From: a virus
Direction: 5' to 3' (one strand)
DNA length: 22,288 bases
IMG/VR virus record: IMGVR_UViG_3300027861_000212
Span: 1 to 22,288 of that record
Below, piece by piece: positions 14,624 through 20,435 of the stretch (position 1 is the stretch's first letter; every line of letters starts with the position of its first letter). The translations under genes and the position numbers were made by a program. The notes below the pieces were generated by a model. That model saw nothing but the letters and a program-made list of their open reading frames with translations. It searched no databases and was not told the DNA's origin.

Positions 14624-14647
14624 AATAACACTCAACCAATATGTTTA
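14624..14647. repeat. Right arm of the perfect 24-bp inverted repeat
   Basis: Exact reverse complement of 14436-14459. It ends at 14647, one base before the first base of tRNA-Asp at 14649. Confidence 0.95.
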
Positions 14648-14648
14648 T

Positions 14649-14725
14649 AGCGATGAAGGGGAACTGGTTGACCCACATGCCTGTCACGCATGAAATAGCG
14701 AGTTCGAGTCTCGTCATTGCTGCCA
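14649..14725 (+). tRNA. tRNA-Asp (anticodon GUC)
   Basis: All arms can be drawn: acceptor AGCGATG pairs with CATTGCT (one G-T); D arm GGG/CCC with GG in the loop; anticodon stem CATGC/GCATG perfect, loop CTGTCAC with anticodon GTC after T33; variable loop AAATA; T arm GCGAG-TTCGAGT-CTCGT; discriminator G, as required for Asp; encoded CCA end at 14723-14725. It reads Asp GAC/GAU codons; GAC is very common in this phage's genes. It lies on the plus strand, opposite to the flanking baseplate genes, in the same transcription unit as the upstream RNA candidate and the downstream terminator. Confidence 0.9.
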
Positions 14726-14875
14726 AATTAGAAGTCACTCACACCACGCAATCAGAGCGGAAATGTCATACTTCATCATTCGACTCACGCTGGGTACTCA
14801 AGAACGCCGAAACGGCAAGCGAAAGCGAGTTGCAAGTCCAGCTCCAAATTCCCAAACAATGCACTGCGACCTTTC
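14726..14875 (+). other. Non-coding stretch after the tRNA with two small hairpins
   Basis: No gene or second tRNA was found. Two adjacent hairpins are visible: GCCG-AAA-CGGC (14806-14816), and an overlapping alternative GCAAGC with a GAAA tetraloop pairing to GC and TTGC (14815-14833, GAG bulge). The stretch is probably the 3' trailer of the tRNA/RNA transcript or another part of the structured RNA. Confidence 0.4.
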
Positions 14876-14900
14876 GCCCTCCTCGTGAGGGCATTTTTTT
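14876..14900 (+). terminator. Strong rho-independent terminator of the RNA/tRNA unit
   Basis: GCCCTC (14876-14881) pairs with GAGGGC (14887-14892) around CTCGT, followed by A and seven T. It ends a rightward transcript just before the 3' end of the convergent hub gene at 14906. Confidence 0.9.
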
Positions 14901-14905
14901 ACGTG

Positions 14906-15763
14906 TTATCTGAACCCGACGATTTTAGTCGACCACGCGTCGCCCCAGGTATCACCCGTGTGTGACAATCTGAAAATACGATAAACACCTTTACCAGCCG
15001 ATTCGGGTATGTCCACAAAATACAGGTTACTAAAATTAAACGTCGCTAAGTCCGATTCGATTTGATAACGACCACCGATCCGTATCTTCGGGTTTAACCT
15101 GATGACAACGTCCGCACCAACTTCGGTAATTTCGGGTATACCTTCCATACCGGTAAACTGCGAAACGATATGTACCGCCCCGTCACGAAAGAAACCGTCT
15201 TTAACGACGACGACTTTCTCGTTCTCAATAACGTAACTAAACTTTTCAGCCTGAGCGAGTTGGTCGAGGTACACGCGCGGATCACCATTAAGCACTTGCC
15301 CGCGTGGATATGGCGCAACATCTTCGAACTGTGTGTCGTCAATCACGATCGGATAACCCAACGCTTTGACACACGCGCGAATGATATCAGTGATCCGTGC
15401 GTTTTTACCCAACGTTTCGTTTATCTGTGTTGGTTCATCTGTCAGTTTTCCACCACGACAAATCAACCGTGTGATGGTATCGGGTCCGCGTCGCTCACGT
15501 ATAATGTTTCGGATCGTGCCGATGAATATCGAATCAATTGTTTCTTTATACCCGCAACGCAACGTTAGTTTTCCGCCGCGCTTAAACGCTTTGTTTGCTG
15601 TTTCGGCTGATAAATTGAAGATCGATAAGTCACAGTAACTCGTAAACCCGCCGAAGTCGTGAAGCACTTCGAACAACGCTTTAAACTGTCGACCGTCAGT
15701 TGGCGCAATGAACTGAACGTCATCGATCAACACTTCCCACCTGCGACCACTATATTCACTCAT
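14906..15763 (-). CDS. Baseplate hub protein, gp27/gpD-like, 285 aa
   Basis: The layout fits the late-control gpD / gp27 hub family: an N-terminal strand WEVLIDDVQFIAP, the beta segment GKLTLRCGYKETIDSIFIGTI, then ICRGGKLTDEP and a helical domain (IIRACVKALGYPIVI, DPRVYLDQLAQAEKFSYVIEN-type region) and a closing beta domain. This trimeric hub would sit on the tube end and hold the spike. It overlaps the upstream plug gene by 8 bases. It is unusual that the spike gene does not follow directly: the RNA/tRNA unit lies between. The family call rests on order and pattern, not on a motif unique to the family. Confidence 0.75.
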   Translation of the reverse strand: MSEYSGRRWEVLIDDVQFIAPTDGRQFKALFEVLHDFGGFTSYCDLSIFNLSAETANKAFKRGGKLTLRCGYKETIDSIFIGTIRNIIRERRGPDTITRLICRGGKLTDEPTQINETLGKNARITDIIRACVKALGYPIVIDDTQFEDVAPYPRGQVLNGDPRVYLDQLAQAEKFSYVIENEKVVVVKDGFFRDGAVHIVSQFTGMEGIPEITEVGADVVIRLNPKIRIGGRYQIESDLATFNFSNLYFVDIPESAGKGVYRIFRLSHTGDTWGDAWSTKIVGFR

Positions 15764-16061
15764 CGTCGTACACCCACGTTAACTTGTTAGCTGTTCCCAA
15801 GTTGTCGAGTGTGACCTCATCACCCGTGAAAATGAATCGACCGATATCCGCTTCGAAACCTAATGTCACATCGGTGTTCGGTTCTAACATCGCACCCGCC
15901 ACAAGTTGAACACCTTCGCGCGCGATGTCCATACTCCACGCTGGACCAGCAAGCGTTATGTAATTTAAAGTGAATTGCAATAAGTTGTCGCCGAGCTGCA
16001 TCGTGAATAATTGATGAGCGTTCGCGGCGCCGTTTTGTAACGGTACGTTAGTGATTGTCAT
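15756..16061 (-). CDS. Baseplate plug protein (DUF6983-like), 101 aa
   Basis: A small all-beta protein: N-terminal TITNVPLQNG, then the conserved pattern QFTLNYITLAGPAWSMDIAR, GVQLVAGAMLEPNTD and a C-terminal GRFIFTGDE / LTWVYDDE. This matches the small plug proteins that close the tube at the hub in simple contractile tails. Start overlaps the upstream stop by one base (TAATG). It lies between the Dit-like and hub genes, the order seen in phages with this tail type. Confidence 0.75.
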   Translation of the reverse strand: MTITNVPLQNGAANAHQLFTMQLGDNLLQFTLNYITLAGPAWSMDIAREGVQLVAGAMLEPNTDVTLGFEADIGRFIFTGDEVTLDNLGTANKLTWVYDDE

Positions 16062-16708
16062 TAACCGAGAACCCCCGCTACGTTATTCGATGTTTCAGCC
16101 GATGGAACCGAACCCGTCACTTCACCGTTGTTAACCGTCGCTGACGCTTGACTCTTCGACGGATCACCGTCACGCAATTGTGACGTCGACGGTTGGTTTT
16201 TAGCGAGTACGGTTTCCAATGTGGGGTACTCTTGCATGTCGGCCTCGAATATCAACGCGTTTTCATTTTGCGGATCTTTGGTTCGACGAATGCGACCAAT
16301 AACCATGTTCTTTAATTGAATGTCACCCGCATCGATGTCGAAAGGTTCACCCGTGGTCATCAGCGTGATTAAAAACTCTAATGTAGCGCTCGATCGTGTT
16401 TCGGCACTACCCGCGAGGAAACCTGCAGACAAACCCGCGACCGTTGCTAATATACCAGGATCATCGAAATTACTTGCGGCACCACCTAAGAAATCAGTTA
16501 GACCAATTTTCAACGGGTTGTTACTCACCGCGCCAATCAACGTCCATGTGAAAGGGTTAATGATGCGATGGTCACTGGCACGTGCACCGAGTTCAATCGT
16601 ATAACCTGTCAACGTAACGGACGCTTCGAGCGTATCTTCCAATACCGCGTCGAACTCATAACCGGCAATCGTCGGCGCCTTGCGCGTGAGAATGTTTACT
16701 ATGCTCAC
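16061..16708 (-). CDS. Dit-like tail/baseplate protein, 215 aa
   Basis: The N-terminal 150 residues fit the Dit-like phage tail domain: AGYEFDAVLEDTLEASVTLTG, then DHRIINPFTWTLIGAVSNNPL and the closing FDIDAGDIQLKNMVIGRIRRTKD and LIFEADMQEY strands. The last 50 residues are Ser/Gly/Thr-rich and probably flexible. It starts at a GTG (16708) one base after the tape-measure stop, with GGGGG upstream; the nearby ATG is followed at once by a stop. Dit-like proteins form a ring joining tube and hub. Confidence 0.75.
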   Translation of the reverse strand: MSIVNILTRKAPTIAGYEFDAVLEDTLEASVTLTGYTIELGARASDHRIINPFTWTLIGAVSNNPLKIGLTDFLGGAASNFDDPGILATVAGLSAGFLAGSAETRSSATLEFLITLMTTGEPFDIDAGDIQLKNMVIGRIRRTKDPQNENALIFEADMQEYPTLETVLAKNQPSTSQLRDGDPSKSQASATVNNGEVTGSVPSAETSNNVAGVLG

Positions 16709-16709
16709 A

Positions 16710-17846
16710 TTAACCCCCTGTCGTTGACGCTAAATCGTCAATCGCTGTTTGTGCCATGCCGTCAACGACACGCATTGTTCGTTGGTCGATGACTTGACCA
16801 TCCAACTGAAGTGTGACGTTTATGTCTTGTTGTATGGGTGTGCTGCCACGAGGTAAAAACGTGTTCGACGGAACAACCGTTTGCGATGGGTTATCGAGTC
16901 GTGTCGGTTCACGTTGGTAGATGTTAACGTCGTCACGCAAGTTACCCGAGTTAAAAAAATCGCTCGTTGCGTCGGATGCTGAATCGAACGCGACACCAGG
17001 TAAATCGGTCACCGGCATGAATAACCACTCGGGTAACCCCGTCGCTTTCGAAATATCTTCTGACTCTCCGACACCAAACGTCGCGCCAAACAACGAAGCG
17101 ATTGCGCGTAACGACTCGACGCGATTCTCGTCGAACCAAGAATTAATTTCATCGGTAATGTCTGTTAAGACTGGTAATAATTCGTTACCCATCACATCGA
17201 CAACACTACCGATATTTTGTTTCGTTTCGAGCCACGAGCGATTAAACGCTGCGGAACCTTCTGTCATTTCGTCAGTGATGGGGCGTATTGTTTGAAACTT
17301 TGAAATTGTCGCGTCGACTTCAGATCGACCTTTAGACAACAATCTAATACTTGCCTCGTCCAATCCTAACGCGCTGGCAGCGTTTAATCGTTGTTGTTGC
17401 GTCATTGCTTGGAATTGGTCAGCAAGTGCGAGATACGCTTCGGTGGCTGTCGTAGCTTCGATTAACGGACCAGTATCGATACCCGCTCGACCCGCTACGG
17501 ATATGAAACCCGCGTCACCAACTTGTAAACCAGCGCGGATCCGTTCGATGTTCTCAATCTGTGACATAAACGATTCGAGGTTCCCGCCCTCTTGTGCAAG
17601 TGCGTTACCGAACCCCATGATGTCGTTTGCTGTCAACCCGAATGTTTCGCCGAATTTTCCAAGACTGTCGGTCGCATTGGCGAAATCAGTCGACAACGCT
17701 TTGACACCGAACGCGCCCGCCAGTATCGAACCAGCTTGTAACGCTTTGGACTTGATCGAATCGATACCCGAAGCGGCTTGTCGCGCACCTTTGTTATCGA
17801 ATTGTATTCCTATACCTACTAGGAAATTGGTGATAGTATTAGCCAT
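16710..17846 (-). CDS. Tail tape measure protein, 378 aa
   Basis: The start MANTITNFLVGIGIQFDNKGARQAASGID and the following SIKSKALQAGSILAGAFGVKALS are typical of tape-measure N-termini. A long helical, Ala/Gly/Thr-rich body follows, then a beta C-terminus (QDINVTLQLDGQVIDQRTMR). At about 0.15 nm per residue it would specify a short tail near 55 nm. The upstream region lacks a good ribosome site and lacks the TGATATACT element. A diverged copy of the first 13-14 codons, with that element at normal distance, lies 980 bases away at 18782-18826, beyond a homing endonuclease. The present 5' end is therefore probably a rebuilt one. Confidence 0.8.
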   Translation of the reverse strand: MANTITNFLVGIGIQFDNKGARQAASGIDSIKSKALQAGSILAGAFGVKALSTDFANATDSLGKFGETFGLTANDIMGFGNALAQEGGNLESFMSQIENIERIRAGLQVGDAGFISVAGRAGIDTGPLIEATTATEAYLALADQFQAMTQQQRLNAASALGLDEASIRLLSKGRSEVDATISKFQTIRPITDEMTEGSAAFNRSWLETKQNIGSVVDVMGNELLPVLTDITDEINSWFDENRVESLRAIASLFGATFGVGESEDISKATGLPEWLFMPVTDLPGVAFDSASDATSDFFNSGNLRDDVNIYQREPTRLDNPSQTVVPSNTFLPRGSTPIQQDINVTLQLDGQVIDQRTMRVVDGMAQTAIDDLASTTGG

Positions 17847-17907
17847 ATCGACAACCGTATTTAATGAGTTGTTTAAATATTACCATTTAAAAAAGGTTAA
17901 GGCTAAC

Positions 17908-18783
17908 ATGACAAGAAGACTGACAACTGAAGAATTCATCGAGAGAGCTAAAAGTGCGCACGATGTGGTGTTTGATTACTCTAAATCAGTGTATGTAAGG
18001 AACAACATTAAATTGACGATATCATGTCCGATACACGGCGAGTTCAGTCAAACACCAGGTAACCATGTCAATTTGAAACAGGGGTGTCCAAAATGTGGTG
18101 GTACAGAGAAATTAACGTTAGATGATTTTATTAATAAAGCGAATAGAGTTCATAAGAATAAATTCACATATTGTCAATCAGTGTACGTGAATAACGTGAC
18201 AAAGGTTGAAATACTGTGTCCGAAACACGGTATTTTCACGCAGACACCACGTGACCATTTGTCAGGGTACGGGTGTCCTTCATGTTGTAAAACCACCCGT
18301 TTAACCACCGGTGAGTTTATAAGGAGGGCGATAAATGTTCACGGTGACAGATACAGTTACACTCTGTCAGTTTACAAAAACAAAGACACAAAATTGTCGA
18401 TATGTTGTGACTCACACGGGGTCTTTACGCAGACACCTCACAACCACGTGAGTTTGAAACAAGGTTGTCCTCTATGTTCTAAATCAGGGTTTAAAACCAA
18501 CAAAGAAGGTTTCGTATACATACTCGCGTCGTCATCAGGCGGGGTCATGAAGATAGGTATCACCAACGATGTGAAACAAAGAGTGTCTCAGTTAGGTAAA
18601 ACAACACCTTTCGACTTTAACCTTTTAGATTATTTTTCTGTACCTGGTGACAGCGCTCGACTAATTGAGAACGGTGTACATTCAATTTTAGCGTCGGCTA
18701 ATTTGAGAGGTTTCGACGGGGCGACGGAATGGTTCGAATACGACGGGAAAACGGTTCAAATGATGAGGGACCTTTTCTCTTGA
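17908..18783 (+). CDS. Homing endonuclease: three zinc-ribbon repeats plus GIY-YIG domain, 291 aa
   Basis: Three repeats of about 55 residues each start with F-I-x-x-A and contain C-P-x-H-G-x-F-x-Q-T-P and a later C-P-x-C (C-x2-H / C-x2-C zinc knuckles), resembling the DUF723-type DNA-binding repeat; they end near residue 200. The C-terminal part (GFVYILASSSGGVMKIGIT, R after 8 residues, then ARLIENGVHSILA with a candidate catalytic Glu) is a GIY-YIG nuclease of the T5orf172/MUG113 type. AAGG precedes the ATG. It is transcribed opposite to the late genes, between the tape measure and an orphan copy of its 5' end, so the tape-measure gene is its probable target. The frame is open far upstream, but that part is antisense to the tape measure. 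Confidence 0.85.
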   Translation: MTRRLTTEEFIERAKSAHDVVFDYSKSVYVRNNIKLTISCPIHGEFSQTPGNHVNLKQGCPKCGGTEKLTLDDFINKANRVHKNKFTYCQSVYVNNVTKVEILCPKHGIFTQTPRDHLSGYGCPSCCKTTRLTTGEFIRRAINVHGDRYSYTLSVYKNKDTKLSICCDSHGVFTQTPHNHVSLKQGCPLCSKSGFKTNKEGFVYILASSSGGVMKIGITNDVKQRVSQLGKTTPFDFNLLDYFSVPGDSARLIENGVHSILASANLRGFDGATEWFEYDGKTVQMMRDLFS

Positions 18784-18826
18784 TCGCACCCACGCCGACG
18801 AGGAATTGCGATATAACGTTAGCCAT
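18782..18826 (-). pseudogene. Orphan 5' end of a tape measure gene
   Basis: From the ATG at 18826 the minus strand reads MANVISQFLVGVGA, matching the current tape-measure start MANTITNFLVGIGI at 8-9 of 14 positions with conservative differences. After that the frame runs into the reverse of the endonuclease gene and stops at 18698. A TGATATACT element lies 32 bases upstream, the same distance as before the sheath gene. This is best read as the original tape-measure start, cut off by insertion of the endonuclease. The DNA differs at many third positions from the present start, so it is not a simple recent duplication. Confidence 0.7.
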
Positions 18827-18857
18827 AATCCCACACGTTGAATAAATTGATAACCGT

Positions 18858-18866
18858 AGTATATCA
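18858..18866 (-). promoter_or_regulatory. Candidate late promoter -10 element before the orphan tape-measure start
   Basis: Minus-strand TGATATACT, ending 32 bases before the ATG at 18826. The same nine bases occur before the sheath (33 bases from its ATG) and the spike gene. After the insertion it would transcribe antisense to the endonuclease and then into the current tape measure. Confidence 0.5.
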
Positions 18867-18895
18867 AACAATTTCAATTAATCGTAGATATATAC

Positions 18896-18924
18896 TTGAC
18901 GGTGTTGTCAATATGGACGATAAT
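18896..18924 (+). promoter_or_regulatory. Sigma70-type promoter for the rightward clamp cassette
   Basis: TTGACG (18896-18901), 17-base spacer, GATAAT (18919-18924): 5/6 and 5/6 matches at ideal spacing. Expected start near 18931, 30 bases before the ATG at 18961. This rules out the longer reading of that gene from 18838. Confidence 0.7.
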
Positions 18925-18960
18925 AGCTCTATCGAAACAAAACAAACAACGGAAAACATT

Positions 18961-19116
18961 ATGACTTACGAATACGCTTACACGAACGGCTTTAACATGG
19001 TTAAGTTTGACTTCGAAGGTAACTTTGTAATCGTCGGTGATGATGTCAGTGATTCAGACCTTGCAACAATGGAAAACATGCAAGACGTTGCTGGTTGGGA
19101 AATGAAAGATCTTTAA
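18961..19116 (+). CDS. Unknown acidic protein, 51 aa
   Basis: Starts at ATG 18961 with a GGAAAA site upstream and a good promoter 37 bases before. The protein is acidic (MTYEYAYTNGFNMVKFDF, then IVGDDVSDSDLATMENMQDVAGWEMKDL). No motif is recognised; size and charge resemble many small phage proteins that inhibit or modify host factors, but that is only a comparison. Followed by a terminator. Confidence 0.6.
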   Translation: MTYEYAYTNGFNMVKFDFEGNFVIVGDDVSDSDLATMENMQDVAGWEMKDL

Positions 19117-19125
19117 ATATTAAAC

Positions 19126-19144
19126 GGCCCTTCGGGGCTTTTCT
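19126..19144 (+). terminator. Rho-independent terminator after the 51-aa gene
   Basis: GCCC (19127-19130), TTCG tetraloop, GGGC (19135-19138), then TTTTCTT. Short but GC-rich with the very stable UUCG loop. It may limit read-through to the two following genes, which have their own ribosome sites. Confidence 0.7.
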
Positions 19145-19157
19145 TGGAGTGTTAACT

Positions 19158-19286
19158 ATGAATAGTCACGTAGAATTTTGGGTCGGACTTGCAACAGTCG
19201 CAACGGTGTTTGCTGTGTTGCTTGCTTTCGAAGTGTTAGAACTGCGCGATCAAATCGACGCGCTAACGAATGGGTGTGGGTTATGA
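19158..19286 (+). CDS. Small single-span membrane protein, 42 aa
   Basis: ATG at 19158 has GGAG 9 bases upstream. One hydrophobic segment (FWVGLATVATVFAVLLAF) is followed by a charged ELRDQIDAL helix. The stop overlaps the start of the clamp-like gene (ATGA at 19283-19286), so the two are coupled. Function unknown; a membrane micro-protein coupled to a replication protein is notable. Confidence 0.55.
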   Translation: MNSHVEFWVGLATVATVFAVLLAFEVLELRDQIDALTNGCGL

Positions 19287-19834
19287 TTAAGATTATAAAA
19301 GGTTTGTTGATGGTAGCTGCGAAGAAAGATGTTCGTTATTACCTGAACGGAATACACATCACGTGTGTCGACAGTGTTGTTACGTTATCAGCAAGTGACG
19401 GTTGTATAGGTATGATCCTCGACATCAAAGATGACATGTTCAACGTTGAAGATGGTACAAGCGTGATCTTATGTCGTGAGTCTTTAACCAAAGTTTTAAA
19501 GATGTATAACGCCAAGTCGAAACCATTGTTTACGATCAGCAACGATAACGTTAACATCGATGGTCATAACATTGACATTGTCGACGGTAGATTCCCAGAC
19601 ATTCATCGAGCGTTCAATCTCGGGAAAGGGTCCGCGCCTGATAAAATCAAAGGTATGGATTTTAATATTCTGTCAACGTTGTGTAAGGCTTGTTCTTTGG
19701 TGTTGCATGGTAATGCCGTTCAAGGTGGTTGTTTCGAAATACGTGACGCGAGGTCGCCGTTTCACATTACACAAACGTTCGGTGAGAATGGTGTCAACTC
19801 ACTTCGCGCAGTGATTATGTCGATGCGTCTTTAA
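19283..19834 (+). CDS. Sliding-clamp-like protein (short DnaN-like), 183 aa
   Basis: The segment DVRYYLNGIHI followed by SASDG resembles the ETRYYLNGI / ATDGHRL signature of the second domain of bacterial beta clamps. Later VDGRFPDIHRAF matches the S-x-x-IDG-x-FPDY pattern of the same protein. At 183 residues it would cover only about half to two-thirds of a bacterial clamp, so a different oligomeric state is likely if it forms a ring. It would serve the phage family B polymerase as processivity factor. The start is coupled to the previous stop (ATGA); an internal Met (MVAAKKDVRYY, 19310) is an alternative. Located in the rightward insert between late genes, far from the other replication genes. 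Family call moderate. Confidence 0.6.
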   Translation: MIKIIKGLLMVAAKKDVRYYLNGIHITCVDSVVTLSASDGCIGMILDIKDDMFNVEDGTSVILCRESLTKVLKMYNAKSKPLFTISNDNVNIDGHNIDIVDGRFPDIHRAFNLGKGSAPDKIKGMDFNILSTLCKACSLVLHGNAVQGGCFEIRDARSPFHITQTFGENGVNSLRAVIMSMRL

Positions 19835-19856
19835 CCATCACCACCAACCAATAATA

Positions 19857-19878
19857 ACGCCCCATTACGGGGCGTTTT
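19857..19878. terminator. Bidirectional terminator between clamp-like gene and tail chaperone
   Basis: CGCCCC (19858-19863) pairs with GGGGCG (19869-19874), loop ATTAC, followed by TTTTG on the plus strand and by TTATTATT on the minus strand. It serves the converging rightward cassette and leftward late genes. The stop codon of the frameshifted chaperone (19865-19867) lies inside the hairpin loop. Confidence 0.8.
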
Positions 19879-20433
19879 GTCTAGCTGCTTCACGTGCGTC
19901 GATTAACTCATCCATTGTGATATTAAATCGCATAACGTCCGCGATACTGTACGTCCCATCCTTCAAATCAGACCAATCGCACAACGGCGGGCATAGTTCA
20001 TATATACCCACACATGGCCGCATCATGAACCAATCGACGGCTGGATCGTCATCGACTACTTGTCTCGCGTTGCTTCGTCGGGTTTTACGCTTGCGAGAAA
20101 GGTAAAAAAATCATCGAGATTATACGCGATGGCCTCGGCGACCAATTTGAAATAATCAGTGATTTTACCTTGGAACGAACCGACATCGAGCGTCGTTGAT
20201 TCGCCCGCGATAATTGTTTTGTACAACACGATGCCCGCCACTTCGTCAAACTTCGCTTCGGGTAACACCATCAGCGAACCCATTAATAACGACGTGTCGA
20301 TTGGTTGACCTGACGTTGACGAACGCGCCGCAACGAGTGCACCCACAAGTAACATGAGTTTCTTTTGTTGTAATGCTGGCGCTTGTGCGACGTTATACGT
20401 CACGTTGTTGATAGTAAAGGCCCTTACTGTCAT
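19865..20433 (-). CDS. Tail assembly chaperone, long form made by -1 frameshift, 189 aa
   Basis: Residues 1-110 are shared with the short form. At the T run (20104-20110) a -1 slip continues into YLSRKRKTRRSN, then VDWFMMRPC, DWSDLKDGTYSIADVMRF and a final DELIDAREAAR helix, 79 further residues to TAA at 19865. The extension has coherent codon use and a compact helical C-terminus like other frameshifted chaperone tails. In lambda the equivalent G/GT pair recruits tube subunits to the tape measure. The tape measure gene should be the next leftward gene; here it is displaced 2 kb by the rightward insert. Confidence 0.75.
20056..20433 (-). CDS. Tail assembly chaperone, short form, 125 aa
   Basis: The zero-frame product starts MTVRAFTINNVTYNV, has a helical body (QQKKLMLLVGALVAARS, FDEVAGIVLYKTIIAG, YFKLVAEAIAYNLDDFFTF) and stops at 20056. 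Size, helical content and place right after the tube gene fit the G/gp13-type chaperone that keeps the tape measure soluble and nucleates tube assembly. Two bases separate it from the tube gene. The long form at 19865-20433 uses the same start. Confidence 0.8.
   Translation of the reverse strand: MTVRAFTINNVTYNVAQAPALQQKKLMLLVGALVAARSSTSGQPIDTSLLMGSLMVLPEAKFDEVAGIVLYKTIIAGESTTLDVGSFQGKITDYFKLVAEAIAYNLDDFFTFLASVKPDEATRDK
20104..20110 (-). other. Programmed -1 frameshift slippery site (T TTT TTT)
   Basis: On the minus strand the codons are GAT GAT TTT TTT ACC, so a T-TTT-TTT heptamer is in the phase needed for a simultaneous -1 slip of both tRNAs. The -1 frame stays open for 79 codons after it, while the zero frame ends 15 codons later. 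Confidence 0.8.
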
Positions 20434-20435
20434 TG

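Larger units (their letters stand above)
14226..14647 (+). ncRNA. Structured non-coding RNA candidate upstream of tRNA-Asp
   Basis: About 420 bases with no ribosome-site-supported reading frame on either strand, between a rightward promoter and a tRNA. Visible structure includes a perfect 24-nt inverted repeat (14436-14459 with 14624-14647) enclosing 164 bases, an isolated T-arm-like hairpin, GGGGC/GCCCT (14530-14547) and many shorter stems. A phage gene-free region of this length beside a tRNA is the setting of the large ornate RNA classes GOLLD and ROOL. I cannot show membership by eye. It lies antisense to leftward late transcription. Ends are uncertain; the transcript may run on through the tRNA to the terminator at 14900. 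Confidence 0.5.

Noticed and set aside
14726-14875. Second tRNA after tRNA-Asp
   Set aside because: Fragments such as ATTCGACTC and AGTTGCAAGTCC look like T-arms, but their stems do not pair and no acceptor stem can be drawn.
14641-14913. 90-aa plus-strand frame
   Set aside because: It runs through the complete tRNA-Asp and the terminator and has no ribosome site.
17443-17907. N-terminal extension of the second homing endonuclease
   Set aside because: This open stretch is antisense to the tape measure, and the ATG at 17908 has a ribosome site and begins the first zinc-ribbon repeat.
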